Origin: Ruminococcus sp. UBA4275
GTDB lineage: Bacteria > Bacillota > Clostridia > Oscillospirales > Ruminococcaceae
NCBI GenBank assembly: GCA_002395085.1
Contig: DGVV01000168.1
Coordinates: 1 to 64,000, forward strand
Length of the DNA: 64,000 nt
Direction of reading: 5' to 3'
The notes under the pieces were generated by a model. It searched no databases. It was not told the DNA's origin and saw only the letters and a program-made list of their open reading frames with translations. Both the position numbers and the translations under genes were made by a program. How positions within the stretch are numbered: the first letter of the stretch is position 1; every line of letters starts with the position of its first letter. This document shows positions 29,106-39,281 of this stretch, in pieces.

Positions 29106-31922
29106 TTACAGATAGCTGCGAAGGAATTGTCCGGTATACGAATCCTCGCAGGCAGCGATTTCTTCCGGTGTGCCTTCTGCGACGATGCGTCCGCCGCCGC
29201 TGCCGCCTTCCGGACCGAGGTCGATGATATGGTCAGCCACCTTGATGACGTCCATATTGTGTTCTATGACAACGAGTGTATTGCCGGCATCAGCTAGCTG
29301 TTGAAGCACAGTAATCAGGCGGTGAACATCAGCATTGTGAAGACCGGTTGTCGGTTCATCAAGAATATAGATCGTTTTTCCGGTTGAACGGCGCTGCAAT
29401 TCGGTTGAGAGTTTCACACGCTGTGCCTCACCGCCGGAGAGGGTTGTAGCCGGCTGCCCGATTTTGATATAACCAAGCCCGACATCCCGCAGCGTATTGA
29501 GTTTGCGTGCAATTTTAGGGATTGCAGAAAAGAATTCGCAGCCTTCCTCCACGGTCATTTCCAGCACATCGTGGATGGATTTTCCTTTGTACTTTACTTC
29601 CAGTGTTTCGTGATTGTACCGTGCGCCCTTGCAGACATCGCAGGGAACATAGACATCAGGCAGGAAGTGCATCTCAATTTTCACGATGCCGTCGCCTTCG
29701 CAGGCTTCGCAGCGTCCGCCGCGGATATTGAACGAAAATCTGCCCGGACCGTAACCGCGGGTTTTGGCATCCTGTGTCTGCGCAAACAGCGTGCGGATGT
29801 CGCTGAAAACGCCGGTATACGTTGCGGGATTGGATCGCGGTGTACGGCCAATCGGAGACTGGTCGATGCAGATGACCTTGTCCAGATGTTCCAGTCCCTC
29901 AATTCTGTCAAATCCGCCTGTGCGGATCTTGGCACGGTTTAGTTGTGCAGCAAGATAGCTGTACAGCACTTCATTGACCAGAGAAGATTTGCCCGAACCG
30001 GAGACACCGGTTACGCAGATGAACTTGCCCAGCGGGAAGCGCACGTCAATCTTTTGCAGATTATTGACTGCCGCCCCGTAAACGGTCAGGAATTCGCCGT
30101 TTCCGGCACGTCGGGTTTCTGGCACAGGAACTTTCTTGCGTCCGCTGAGATAAGCACCGGTCTCGGACTGCGGGCAGGCGAGGATGTCATCCAGCGTACC
30201 GGCACAGACGATTTCGCCGCCGTGAACGCCTGCACCCGGTCCGATGTCCACAATATAATCGGCAGCGCGCATGGTATCGTCGTCATGTTCCACCACAATG
30301 AGGGTGTTGCCGCAGTCGCGCAGGCGTTTGAGCGTTGCAATAAGTTTTTCATTGTCGCGCTGATGCAGTCCTATGCTGGGTTCATCCAGAATATAAAGCA
30401 CACCCATCAGCGAAGAACCGATCTGCGTTGCCAGCCGGATGCGCTGACTTTCACCGCCGGAGAGAGAACCCGCAGAACGGGCAAGCGTCAGGTAGCCAAG
30501 CCCCACACTTTGCAGGAAGCCCAGTCTCGAACGAATCTCCTTGATGATCAGCCGTGCAATCATCATCTCACGTTCTGTCAGCTGAATCTGATTGAAGAAA
30601 TCAACCAGTTCTTTGACGCTTTTTGCGCACAGTTCGTCTATATTGATGCCGCCGACTGTGACACCGAGAGAAACCGGCTTCAGACGTCTGCCCTTGCAGG
30701 CAGGGCAGGGGACTTCACTCATATATTGCGTGAGTTCTTCCTTTGCACGTTCGCTGCTCATCTGATAGCGGCGCTTGAGATTCGGAATCAGGCCCTCAAA
30801 CGGGTGTACGAAAGTCTGCCCGCCGTATTCAGGGGCTTGATGCAATGTGAGGTCGCGGTCACCCGTACCAAAGAGGAATAAGTCGAGATGTTCCTGTTTC
30901 ATATCCCGCAGCGGTGTATCCAGCGGAACACCGTATGCCTCAGCGAGTGCGTTTGCGTACATATTCGCAACGGATTTCGGATCTGCCCAGTTCCAGCCAA
31001 GCACCTTGAATCCGCCTTCATGCACTGTGAGATCCGGATTCGGCATCAGCAGCGGGGGATCGAATTCCTGAAAAACACCGAGACCGGTACAGGTTTCGCA
31101 AGCGCCAAAGGGATTATTAAACGAGAACATCCGCGGGGTCAGTTCTTCCACGGAGACGCCGTGTTCAGGGCAGGCGTAAGAAAGGGAATAAAGCAGTTCC
31201 TCGCCTTCCACGACACTGACCAGTACCAGACCGTCCGTCAGACGTGTGGTTGTTTCGAGGGAATCCGTCAGGCGCGAACGGATGCTTTCCTTTACCACAA
31301 GACGGTCAACCACAATCTCGATATTGTGCTTCTGGTTTTTATTCATCTTGATTTTTTCGCTGAGATCATAGATGATGCCATCCACGCGCACACGTACAAA
31401 ACCGGATTTCTTTGCCTGTTCAAGTTCCTTTGTGTATTCGCCTTTTCGTCCGCGGACAATCGGGGCAAGCAGGACAAGCTTTGTACCTTCCGGCATGGCA
31501 AGGATGCTGTCAGCAATCTGGTCAACAGTCTGCTGCCGGATCTCGCGGCCGCAAACAGGACAATGCGGCACACCGATTCGTGCATACAGCAAACGGAGGT
31601 AATCGTAGATTTCCGTGACCGTTCCGACGGTCGATCGCGGATTCTTCGAGGTCGTTTTCTGGTCAATGGAGATCGCAGGGGAAAGGCCGTCGATGCTGTC
31701 CACATCAGGCTTTTCCATCTGCCCCAGAAACATACGCGCATAAGAGGACAGCGACTCCATATAGCGCCGCTGTCCGTCTGCATAAATCGTGTCAAATGCG
31801 AGAGAGGATTTTCCGGATCCGGAAAGTCCCGTAAATACGACCAGTTTATCGCGCGGAATCTCCAGATTCACATTTTTGAGGTTGTGTTCTCTTGCACCGC
31901 GAATGATAATTTTATCGAGCAT
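29106..31922 (-). CDS. uvrA: Excinuclease ABC subunit A (UvrA)
   Basis: UvrA recognises DNA damage and loads UvrB in nucleotide excision repair. The 938-residue length is standard. Both ABC modules are intact: Walker [10 protein letters not shown] (about 31) and GVSGSGKSS (about 635), signatures LSGGESQRI and LSGGEAQRV, and Walker B LDEPSIGL and LDEPTTGL. Zinc-binding pairs CPVCG, CETC, CPAC and CEAC...CDVC are present. It ends a same-strand gene string after baiN. The nearest Shine-Dalgarno-like AAAGGA is 13 nt before the ATG, longer than usual. uvrB and uvrC are not in the window. Confidence 0.97.
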   Translation of the reverse strand: MLDKIIIRGAREHNLKNVNLEIPRDKLVVFTGLSGSGKSSLAFDTIYADGQRRYMESLSSYARMFLGQMEKPDVDSIDGLSPAISIDQKTTSKNPRSTVGTVTEIYDYLRLLYARIGVPHCPVCGREIRQQTVDQIADSILAMPEGTKLVLLAPIVRGRKGEYTKELEQAKKSGFVRVRVDGIIYDLSEKIKMNKNQKHNIEIVVDRLVVKESIRSRLTDSLETTTRLTDGLVLVSVVEGEELLYSLSYACPEHGVSVEELTPRMFSFNNPFGACETCTGLGVFQEFDPPLLMPNPDLTVHEGGFKVLGWNWADPKSVANMYANALAEAYGVPLDTPLRDMKQEHLDLFLFGTGDRDLTLHQAPEYGGQTFVHPFEGLIPNLKRRYQMSSERAKEELTQYMSEVPCPACKGRRLKPVSLGVTVGGINIDELCAKSVKELVDFFNQIQLTEREMMIARLIIKEIRSRLGFLQSVGLGYLTLARSAGSLSGGESQRIRLATQIGSSLMGVLYILDEPSIGLHQRDNEKLIATLKRLRDCGNTLIVVEHDDDTMRAADYIVDIGPGAGVHGGEIVCAGTLDDILACPQSETGAYLSGRKKVPVPETRRAGNGEFLTVYGAAVNNLQKIDVRFPLGKFICVTGVSGSGKSSLVNEVLYSYLAAQLNRAKIRTGGFDRIEGLEHLDKVICIDQSPIGRTPRSNPATYTGVFSDIRTLFAQTQDAKTRGYGPGRFSFNIRGGRCEACEGDGIVKIEMHFLPDVYVPCDVCKGARYNHETLEVKYKGKSIHDVLEMTVEEGCEFFSAIPKIARKLNTLRDVGLGYIKIGQPATTLSGGEAQRVKLSTELQRRSTGKTIYILDEPTTGLHNADVHRLITVLQQLADAGNTLVVIEHNMDVIKVADHIIDLGPEGGSGGGRIVAEGTPEEIAACEDSYTGQFLRSYL

Positions 31923-31970
31923 TGCGATCAGTTTTTCCTTTCATTCAGGGTTTGGATCTTGCAGCGAATT

Positions 31971-33197
31971 TCAGAGATGCAGACCGGCAGCATGACCGGT
32001 TGCAAAGGCAATCTGCAAATTGTATCCGCCGGTGAATGCGTCTACATCCAGCACTTCTCCGGCAAAATGCAAACCGCGTATCAGCTTGCTTTCCATTGTG
32101 TTCGGATCGACGTCTTTCACGCGGACACCGCCTCTTGTCACAATCGCTTCTGCAATCGGACGCATAGCAGTCGGGTGGAGCTGAAACTGTTTGACGTGTT
32201 CACAGAGGACTCTGCGCTGCTGCTTTGTGACAGAATTGCCCTGTGTCTGCGGATCAATCGCAGCGCGGCGCAGCATCACAGGAATCATGGAAGAAGGCAG
32301 CAGATTTCGCAGAATATTGCTGATTGCCTTATTCTGTTCAGCGAGCAAATCACGCTGTACCCGCTGATCAAGCTGCTCTGCTGAAAGTGCCGGTTTCATA
32401 TCAATAATCAGTGTATATTCGTCGATTTTCTGCTGATCAAGAAGACAGCTTGCAGAGAGAATCAGCGGTCCGGAAACACCGAAATGTGTAAACAGCATCT
32501 CTCCCATTTCCGAAAATATGATTTTCTTGCCACGCTTCACGGTCAAGGTCACGTTTTTCGGGGAAAGCCCCTGCATTTCCTGCGGATCATGTTCAGCAGT
32601 TTCCAGCGGAATCAGGGAGGGCTGCGGCGTCATGATCGTATGTCCCGCCTGTTCTGCGAGTTTATAACCGCCGCCGTTTGAACCGGTGCGCGGGTAACTC
32701 ATGCCGCCCGCCGCAATCAACACGCTCTCTGCATGAATCTCGCTGCCATTCGCAGTGATAACGCCTGTACATACGTCATTTTCGATGCACAGTTTCCTGA
32801 CGCGGCGGCTGGTTTCGCACTGTACGCCGCCGCGCTGCATTGCATTTTTGAGCGCATTTACAATGTCACCCGCCTTGTCGCTGACGGGAAACACACGTCT
32901 GCCGCGTTCCGTTTTCAGCGGGACACCTTCCGCTTCAAAAAACGCCATGACATCCTGCGGGGTGCAGCGCGAGAAAGCAGACCACAGAAAGCGCGGATTG
33001 CGCAGAACATTCTGCATCAGCGTATCAATGCCGCAGTCATTTGTGACGTTACAGCGTCCTTTTCCTGTGATGGAGAGCTTGTGCATGAGACGGTCATTGC
33101 CGTCCAGAACCAGCACATTTCTGCCTCTGCGGGCAGCGGTGACGGCAGCAAAGCATCCGGCAGCACCGCCGCCGATGACAACAGCATCCGGGCTCAT
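31971..33197 (-). CDS. BaiN/RdsA-family FAD-dependent oxidoreductase
   Basis: A 408-residue flavoprotein of the HI0933/YhiN/BaiN group. FAD-binding motif VVIGGGAAGCFAA is at residues 6-18, the family motif ITGKGRCNVTN is near 43-53 and the C-terminal flavin motif GEVLDVDAFTGGYNLQIAFATG is complete. Some members reduce bile-acid double bonds; most have no known substrate. The ATG overlaps the stop of the DUF3006 gene by four nt, so the two are co-translated. Confidence 0.92.
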   Translation of the reverse strand: MSPDAVVIGGGAAGCFAAVTAARRGRNVLVLDGNDRLMHKLSITGKGRCNVTNDCGIDTLMQNVLRNPRFLWSAFSRCTPQDVMAFFEAEGVPLKTERGRRVFPVSDKAGDIVNALKNAMQRGGVQCETSRRVRKLCIENDVCTGVITANGSEIHAESVLIAAGGMSYPRTGSNGGGYKLAEQAGHTIMTPQPSLIPLETAEHDPQEMQGLSPKNVTLTVKRGKKIIFSEMGEMLFTHFGVSGPLILSASCLLDQQKIDEYTLIIDMKPALSAEQLDQRVQRDLLAEQNKAISNILRNLLPSSMIPVMLRRAAIDPQTQGNSVTKQQRRVLCEHVKQFQLHPTAMRPIAEAIVTRGGVRVKDVDPNTMESKLIRGLHFAGEVLDVDAFTGGYNLQIAFATGHAAGLHL

Positions 33198-33421
33198 GAG
33201 AGTTTAAGTTTGCTGAGACGGTCTGCGTTTTCTGCGCGCAGATGATCCGTTGCAGCAGCGTCAATGACATACTGTCCGCCGGTTTTGCGCAGGACATCGC
33301 CCTCGCAAACTTCAGCCGGCAGCCAGTCAAGCGGGAGATTTTTGTACAGGATTTCGCCGTTTTCCGTCCGGAACTCCAGAACGGCATAATCGCCTTCAAA
33401 GCGGTCAACGATGATTGTCAT
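33194..33421 (-). CDS. DUF3006 domain protein
   Basis: A 75-residue protein beginning MTIIVDRFEGDYAVLEF, the DUF3006 pattern of a small beta-barrel. The start ATG 33421 has AAGGA eight nt upstream; an in-frame ATG further upstream lacks a site. It is coupled by overlap to the BaiN-type oxidoreductase. The function is unknown; in other Firmicutes such proteins often sit by metallo-hydrolase or competence genes (recalled, not shown here). Confidence 0.8.
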   Translation of the reverse strand: MTIIVDRFEGDYAVLEFRTENGEILYKNLPLDWLPAEVCEGDVLRKTGGQYVIDAAATDHLRAENADRLSKLKLS

Positions 33422-33481
33422 ATCGTTCATCCTTTCAAAATGGGATTGGGGATCGGAATTCATACTTGTATTGCGCAGATG

Positions 33482-35383
33482 TTATTTTCTGCGTTTATGT
33501 GTATTTTGCTTAACTTTATGCTGATTGCGCGGATTTCCGTGATGATTCCGTGCATCCTTGTTTTTGCTGTGCGGATTCTGCTGTGCCTCACGCGGATCAG
33601 CCGGCACAAGACAGTGTTTGCCGCTGCCAATGAGATCGCGGCGGCCTGCCTTGATGAGTGCAGCACGGATGACAGCGTGATTTTCCGGCTTGAAATATTG
33701 CAGCATCGCACGCTGTTCCGCCTTTTCCTTCGGGCTGCGCGGGACGTAGACCGGCTGCATGGTATAAGGGTCAAGTCCGGTCCAGAACATACAGGTCGAG
33801 ATTGTACCGGGCGTGGGGTAAAAATCCTGTACCTGTTCCGGCCGGATGCCTTCTTCTTTGAGGAAGCAGGCGAGCGTAATGGCATCCTGCATGGTGCTGC
33901 CGGGATGGCTGCTCATCAGATACGGCACGAGATACTGTTCTTTGCCCATGCCTTTGGTGATGTCATAAAAGCGCTTCTGGAATGCTTTGTAGGCTTCGAT
34001 ATGGGGCTTGCCCATCTTATCCAGCACATTATTGGAGCAGTGTTCCGGTGCAACTTTAAGCTGTCCGGAGACATGGTACCGCACAAGTTCCCGGAAGAAT
34101 TCGTCATCCTTATCCAGCAGCAGGTAGTCATAGCGGATGCCGCTGCGGATAAACACGCGCTTGACTTTCGGGATTTCGCGCAGACGGCGCAGCAAATGCA
34201 GATAATCCTTATGATCAACCGTCAGATTCTTACAAGGTTCAGGTGCAAGACATTTCCGCCCCTTGCACAGCCCTTTTGTAAGCTGCTTCTGACAGGACGG
34301 ATGCCGGAAATTCGCTGTCGGGCCGCCGACATCGTGCAGATAGCCCTTGAAATCGGGCAGTGTGGTCAGGTATTTGGCTTCCTCAATCACAGATTCCTCT
34401 GAGCGCATTGTCATACGCCGCCCCTGATGCAGCGCGATTGAGCAGAAATTGCAGAAGCCGAAGCAGCCTCGGTTATGGGTGATGGAGAAGCGCACTTCCT
34501 TGATTGCCGGAACACCGCCCATTGGCTCATACATCGGGTGATAGGTGCGCATGAACGGCAGCTTGTAGAGGTCGTCGAATTCCTGCTGTGAAAGCGAGGT
34601 CGCAGGCGGATTCTGTACAAGCATCCTGCTGCCGTGGCGCTGGATCACGCGCTTGCCGTAGACCTCATCCTGCTGGTCATACTGGATGCGGCAGGCTCTG
34701 GCGTATGCTTCCTTGCTTTCCCGTACCTGCTCGAAGGACGGACATTCTGCGCTGCCAAAAGGTGTTTCGGCAGGCGGGCAGAGATAGCAGGTGCCGCGTA
34801 CATCCCGGATTTCGGAGACCGGTACGCCGTCATTGAGCAGGCCGGCAATTTCCAGCATACTGTGTTCGCCCATGCCGAACATCAGCAGATCTGCTCCGGA
34901 GGAGACAAGCACTGATGGATGCACGGCATTCTCCCAGTAATCATAATGGGCAAAGCGCCGGAGCGAGGCTTCGAGTCCGCCAATGAGAATCGGAATGTCA
35001 TTTCCGTAGATACTGCGCAGTTTTTGGCAATACGCGGTTACAGCGCGATCCGGACGCAGCCAGCCTTTGTTGCCGGGCGAATATGCGTCATCAGAACGGC
35101 GCTTTTTTGCGGCAGTATAGTGTGCGACCATGCTGTCAATATTGCCTGCCGAGACCAGAAATGCAAGCCGCGGTGTACCGAATTTCGTGAAATCGGCATC
35201 GGAATGCATATCTGGCTGCGCGTTCATCGCAACGGAATATCCCGCGTGTTCGAGAATCCGCGTAATGATTGCAGCGCCAAAAGACGGGTGATCAATGTAT
35301 GCGTCGCCGTTGATATAGATGAAATCGGGCTGCCCGTTCAGCTCGTCAGGGGTTACGGGGAGAAATCCGTTCACAGGAATCAC
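33482..35383 (-). CDS. YgiQ-family radical SAM protein
   Basis: The 633-residue protein has the YgiQ N-terminal domain and a radical SAM core with the cluster motif CFGFCNFC (CxxxCxxC) near residue 310. Family features include SMVAHYTAAKKRRSDDAYSPG and DVGGPTANFRHPSC. A basic His/Lys/Asn-rich tail of about 35 residues ends it. The reaction of YgiQ proteins is not established. It lies 20 nt downstream of ftsK and is probably co-transcribed. Confidence 0.92.
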   Translation of the reverse strand: MIPVNGFLPVTPDELNGQPDFIYINGDAYIDHPSFGAAIITRILEHAGYSVAMNAQPDMHSDADFTKFGTPRLAFLVSAGNIDSMVAHYTAAKKRRSDDAYSPGNKGWLRPDRAVTAYCQKLRSIYGNDIPILIGGLEASLRRFAHYDYWENAVHPSVLVSSGADLLMFGMGEHSMLEIAGLLNDGVPVSEIRDVRGTCYLCPPAETPFGSAECPSFEQVRESKEAYARACRIQYDQQDEVYGKRVIQRHGSRMLVQNPPATSLSQQEFDDLYKLPFMRTYHPMYEPMGGVPAIKEVRFSITHNRGCFGFCNFCSIALHQGRRMTMRSEESVIEEAKYLTTLPDFKGYLHDVGGPTANFRHPSCQKQLTKGLCKGRKCLAPEPCKNLTVDHKDYLHLLRRLREIPKVKRVFIRSGIRYDYLLLDKDDEFFRELVRYHVSGQLKVAPEHCSNNVLDKMGKPHIEAYKAFQKRFYDITKGMGKEQYLVPYLMSSHPGSTMQDAITLACFLKEEGIRPEQVQDFYPTPGTISTCMFWTGLDPYTMQPVYVPRSPKEKAEQRAMLQYFKPENHAVIRAALIKAGRRDLIGSGKHCLVPADPREAQQNPHSKNKDARNHHGNPRNQHKVKQNTHKRRK

Positions 35384-35403
35384 TCCTTTGGTATGCGTCA
35401 GCT

Positions 35404-38256
35404 TTAATCGACTTTATTGCCGTTCGAGGCAAGACGGAGTTTCCATTCCGTCAGTTCCTGCGGCGACATCAGCACTTTGCGGGGCTTTGCGCCTTCACTC
35501 GGCCCGATGATGCCGCGTTCCTCCAGATCGTCTACAATGCGCGCAGCTTTAGCATATCCGAGTTTCAGGCGGCGCTGCAGGGCAGTTGTGGAAAGCTGTC
35601 CGGCATCAACAGCCAGTTCTGCGGCTTTGAGAACGAGTGCCTCATCACCGGTGAGTTCACCGAGATCGTCGTCCGAGGAAGATTTATCGCCCTTATTGGA
35701 AGGCGTATTCTGTTCAACGGCATCCATAATCGCTGCATCGTAATCGGACGAACCGTTATCCTTGAGGAAGGTTGTAACCAGTTCGACCTCGCGGTCAGAG
35801 ACAAAGCATCCCTGTACACGTTTCGGCTCGCGCCAGCCGTTCGGATAGAACAGCAGGTCGCCGTTGCCAAGCAGGGTCTCCGCGCCGGAGGTATCGAGAA
35901 TGATGCGCGAATCCTGTGCGGATTTCACGCTCATGCCGATGCGGCTGGGGACATTCGATTTGATGAGACCGGTAATGACATCGACAGTCGGGCGCTGCGT
36001 TGCGATGACAAGGTGAATGCCCGCTGCACGCGCTTTCTGTGCGATGCGGATAACCGCAGTCTCGACTTCCTTGCCCGCTGCCATCATCAGGTCAGCGAAC
36101 TCGTCAATGATGATGAGAATTTGCGGGAGCTTTTTCAGTTCCGGAGAGCGCGCCGCAACGGCATTATAGCCGCGCAGATCACGCACGCCGTAATCTGCAC
36201 AAAGTGCGTATCTGCGTTCCATTTCAAGGACAGCCCAGTTCAGTGCGCCCGCAGCCTTCTGCGGATTCGTCACGACAGGTATCAGCAGATGCGGAATGCC
36301 GTCATAGGGCTGGAATTCGACGACCTTCGGGTCGATCAGCACCATGCGCACCTCATCCGGCGATGCGTGATAGAGAATGCTCATGATGATCGAATTCGTG
36401 CAGACCGATTTACCGGAACCGGTTGTGCCGGCGATGATCATGTGCGGCATCTTGGAGATGTCTCCGAGGATGACATTGCCGTCAATATCTCTGCCGACGG
36501 CGAAGGTCAGTTTGCTTTCAGATTTGCGGAAGTCCTCCGAATCGAGGATTTCGCGCAGGGAAACGGTATCTTTGGTATCGTTCGGGACTTCCACGCCCAC
36601 AGCGGGTTTGCCCGGAATCGGCGCTTCAATACGCACGGACTGTCCGCCGAGATTCAGACCGATGTCATCGGCAAGGGCGGTGATTTTCGAGATTTTAACG
36701 CCCGCAGCAGGCTGGATTTCGTAGCGCGTGACAGTCGGGCCTCTGCGAATGCCGACAATGCGCACAGAAACTCCAAAACTAGCAAGCGTATCGACGAGGC
36801 GCTTGCCTTTTTCGTTCAGTTCCGCAGTCTTGTCCGCATCATTGGCGGAGTTATCTGCGCGGCGCAGCAGAGAAAGCGGCGGCGCAATATAAGGAATCTC
36901 AACGGCTTCCTCGTAGACGCCTGCATCCGGTTCTGCATCTGTGACGGTATTCGGTTCAGTCCACGGGAGACGGTTAAGCTGCCGGCTTTCGTGATCGGCA
37001 GCAGCAGCCTGTTCTGCGAGTTCACGCAGGTAATCTGTTTCGCTGCTGTCCATCAGGTTTTGTTCCGCTTTGGATGTACGCGGCTGCGTGGTTTCCGGCG
37101 CAAGTTGATTCAGTTCCTGCTTCGGGGTCTCTGACTGCAATTCCAGCGGAACATCTATATTATCGGGCTGCGGTACAGTTGACTGCGCGCCCTGATCGAG
37201 GATAAAGGCAACATCTCTCATGTGCTTCTCTTCCTCGCGCGCGATGCGGCGGCGGCTTTTCTGCGGTGCATTTTCGCTCTGTCCGTCAGCGTTATCAGCC
37301 GGCGTAAATGCCATATCGCGCAGTTCCATGAGTTTTTTCTTGCTGGAACGGATGAAGCGGGGGATTTCCTCAACGGGGTCTGCGGGTTCATCCTCCGGTT
37401 CTTCCTCCTCATCAGCTTCAGCATCGTCGATGTCATCCGGAATATCCTCCGGATCTTCCTCGTCTTCATCGTCGTATTCAGAAGAAAAATCATCCATCAG
37501 CCCTTCATAGCTGCGGGTTGCAGAGGAGACAATCGAGTTCCAGATCCAGACAAACGGGCGCGAAATGAGCTGAAGCATTTCCCCGACATTTTTATTCGTC
37601 AGGAGCATAAACAGCACAATCAGCAGGACAGCACAAATGATTTTTGCGCCGGTAATGTCAAACAGCTTGATGAGCGGAACTGCGCCGATACCGGCGATGA
37701 GTCCGCCTCCGTGCCAGTCTTTGCCGTTTTCAAAGAGGGTTTGACAGGTGGATTTGACGGCATCGAGCATACCGGTTTCCTCATCGGAAACGACCGATTC
37801 AGAAATCAGCGGATCACCGAGGAAAATCTGGAACGCAGTCGCGCAGATCAGCATTGCCAGAATGATCCAGAGAGACTTATCCGAGGGCTGTTTCATGGGA
37901 TCGTGGCTGATGAGCCAGCTTGAATAAATGAGGATTGCCGGAACGAAAAAGACGCTCCAGCCAAAAAGTCCGAGCAGAATATCGTGAATTGCCAGCCATA
38001 CGCGCGTACCGGGTATCAGCGCAAACAGCAGAATCAGGCACGCGATGCCGAGATAAAGTATCGAGCGGGTCTGATCGCTGACAGGTTTCGGCGCATTGGG
38101 ATCTTTGGGCTTACGCTTGAAGAAAGAGGGCAGCTCGATAGATTTCCGCGCTGCGGGCGCTTTACTGCCGCGCCTGGCGGGTGCTTTGGCTTTGCCGGAA
38201 GAGGGCGCAGTCTTTTTCTTAGCCTTGCTGCCGGCGGATTTCTGTTGCTGTGCCAT
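35404..38256 (-). CDS. FtsK/SpoIIIE-family DNA translocase
   Basis: The 950-residue protein has an N-terminal basic Ala/Lys segment, four to five membrane helices (about 62-225), a highly acidic linker (DDEDEEDPEDIPDDID near 265), then the RecA-like motor with Walker A AGTTGSGKSVCTN near 612 and Walker B ILIIIDEFADLM near 715. A C-terminal winged-helix gamma domain (about 885-950) reads chromosome polarity sequences. Such motors pump DNA through the septum in division or sporulation. With sporulation genes nearby it may serve as SpoIIIE, but FtsK and SpoIIIE cannot be separated by sequence here. Confidence 0.95.
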   Translation of the reverse strand: MAQQQKSAGSKAKKKTAPSSGKAKAPARRGSKAPAARKSIELPSFFKRKPKDPNAPKPVSDQTRSILYLGIACLILLFALIPGTRVWLAIHDILLGLFGWSVFFVPAILIYSSWLISHDPMKQPSDKSLWIILAMLICATAFQIFLGDPLISESVVSDEETGMLDAVKSTCQTLFENGKDWHGGGLIAGIGAVPLIKLFDITGAKIICAVLLIVLFMLLTNKNVGEMLQLISRPFVWIWNSIVSSATRSYEGLMDDFSSEYDDEDEEDPEDIPDDIDDAEADEEEEPEDEPADPVEEIPRFIRSSKKKLMELRDMAFTPADNADGQSENAPQKSRRRIAREEEKHMRDVAFILDQGAQSTVPQPDNIDVPLELQSETPKQELNQLAPETTQPRTSKAEQNLMDSSETDYLRELAEQAAAADHESRQLNRLPWTEPNTVTDAEPDAGVYEEAVEIPYIAPPLSLLRRADNSANDADKTAELNEKGKRLVDTLASFGVSVRIVGIRRGPTVTRYEIQPAAGVKISKITALADDIGLNLGGQSVRIEAPIPGKPAVGVEVPNDTKDTVSLREILDSEDFRKSESKLTFAVGRDIDGNVILGDISKMPHMIIAGTTGSGKSVCTNSIIMSILYHASPDEVRMVLIDPKVVEFQPYDGIPHLLIPVVTNPQKAAGALNWAVLEMERRYALCADYGVRDLRGYNAVAARSPELKKLPQILIIIDEFADLMMAAGKEVETAVIRIAQKARAAGIHLVIATQRPTVDVITGLIKSNVPSRIGMSVKSAQDSRIILDTSGAETLLGNGDLLFYPNGWREPKRVQGCFVSDREVELVTTFLKDNGSSDYDAAIMDAVEQNTPSNKGDKSSSDDDLGELTGDEALVLKAAELAVDAGQLSTTALQRRLKLGYAKAARIVDDLEERGIIGPSEGAKPRKVLMSPQELTEWKLRLASNGNKVD

Positions 38257-38310
38257 GCGGTAGTTCCTTTCTGATGTTACGGGGAAATGTCGGATATGCG
38301 ATGTTTCAGA

Positions 38311-39138
38311 TTATCTTGCTGCGACCAGCCAGTAAATGAATGTGCCGAGTGCCACAAGAAATGTATAGATCGAGAACACGATGAAGTTATCGGAACGGAT
38401 CAGCCACTTGACCAGTTTGATGGCCAGCACGCCGACAACGGCTGCTACAACGAATCCGACGAGAGAAGCGACAAGATTGACCTCGATTTCACCGTGGGCG
38501 AGGTCCAGCAGTTCGACCAGACATCCGCCGAGAATAGCGGGGATACCCAGCACGAAGGAGTAGTTGACTGCGGTTTCCTTTTCGAGACCGGAGAACAGAC
38601 CGCCGGAGATGGTTGAACCGGAACGGGAAACACCGGGGAACAGCGCTGCGCACTGGAACAGACCAATCACAACGGCATCTTTCACGGTGATGTCACCGGC
38701 AGTTTTCTTAGTATTGCGGATGCGGCTTGCAAAGAACAGTTCCACGGATGTAAAGAGGAAGCACAGCGCCAGAATCGGCAACGTTACATTCTCAAAGACA
38801 TCCTTGACAAGGTAGAACGGCACAAGCAGAACCAGCGAGATGACAAGCATCACGAGCATTCTGCGGTCAGGATTCATCTCTTTCCACTTGAATTTTCCTG
38901 TAAAAATATCTTTGACGAGACGGAAAAACTCAAAGAACAGCGCCTTGATCGTACTCCAGAATGCGATGCAGACAGCAACCAGCGTGCCGAGGTGCAAAAT
39001 CACAAGCAGGAATGTGCCTTCCTCTACGGTCTGTCCGGTAATCGCCTGATAAAGCTTGAGATGACCGGAGCTGGATACGGGCAGAAATTCGGTGAGTCCC
39101 TGGATGATCGCCTGAATGATTGCATCAATAATTGACAT
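38311..39138 (-). CDS. uppP: Undecaprenyl-diphosphatase UppP (BacA)
   Basis: The 275-residue integral membrane enzyme recycles undecaprenyl pyrophosphate for cell-wall synthesis. It has the two family motifs, GLTEFLPVSSSGHL near residue 14 and FPGVSRSGSTI near 165, and eight hydrophobic helices. ATG 39138 follows AGGAGG; the longer open frame upstream covers the promoter and is excluded. It is the first gene of the minus-strand string uppP-ftsK-ygiQ-DUF3006-baiN-uvrA. Confidence 0.95.
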   Translation of the reverse strand: MSIIDAIIQAIIQGLTEFLPVSSSGHLKLYQAITGQTVEEGTFLLVILHLGTLVAVCIAFWSTIKALFFEFFRLVKDIFTGKFKWKEMNPDRRMLVMLVISLVLLVPFYLVKDVFENVTLPILALCFLFTSVELFFASRIRNTKKTAGDITVKDAVVIGLFQCAALFPGVSRSGSTISGGLFSGLEKETAVNYSFVLGIPAILGGCLVELLDLAHGEIEVNLVASLVGFVVAAVVGVLAIKLVKWLIRSDNFIVFSIYTFLVALGTFIYWLVAAR

Positions 39139-39183
39139 AGTTAGCCTCCTGAAATTGAAGATTGAGCATAGATATACTCTTAT

Positions 39184-39212
39184 ATCATACCACATTTCCC
39201 AGATAATGTCAA
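39184..39212 (-). promoter_or_regulatory. Sigma-A promoter of uppP
   Basis: TTGACA (39207-39212), 17-nt spacer, TATGAT (39184-39189) on the minus strand. Confidence 0.88.
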
Positions 39213-39235
39213 CTCTCCGCTGCGCGCGGTCTGCG

Positions 39236-39264
39236 GCATAAACTGCCGAAAACTGCGGCATACT
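39236..39264 (+). promoter_or_regulatory. Sigma-F/G-like promoter of the sigG gene
   Basis: GCATA (39236-39240) and GGCATACT (39257-39264) are 16 nt apart. Bacillus sigma-F and sigma-G promoters have GHATR and GGHRARHT about 14-16 nt apart; the -10 differs at one position. The site ends 17 nt before the coding start and no sigma-A-type promoter is visible on this strand. Confidence 0.45.
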
Positions 39265-39281
39265 GCCTGCAAAGGAGCGTG

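Noticed and set aside
30888..32384. A 498-codon plus frame opposite uvrA and baiN
   Set aside because: Spans two well-supported opposite-strand genes and has no recognisable domain.
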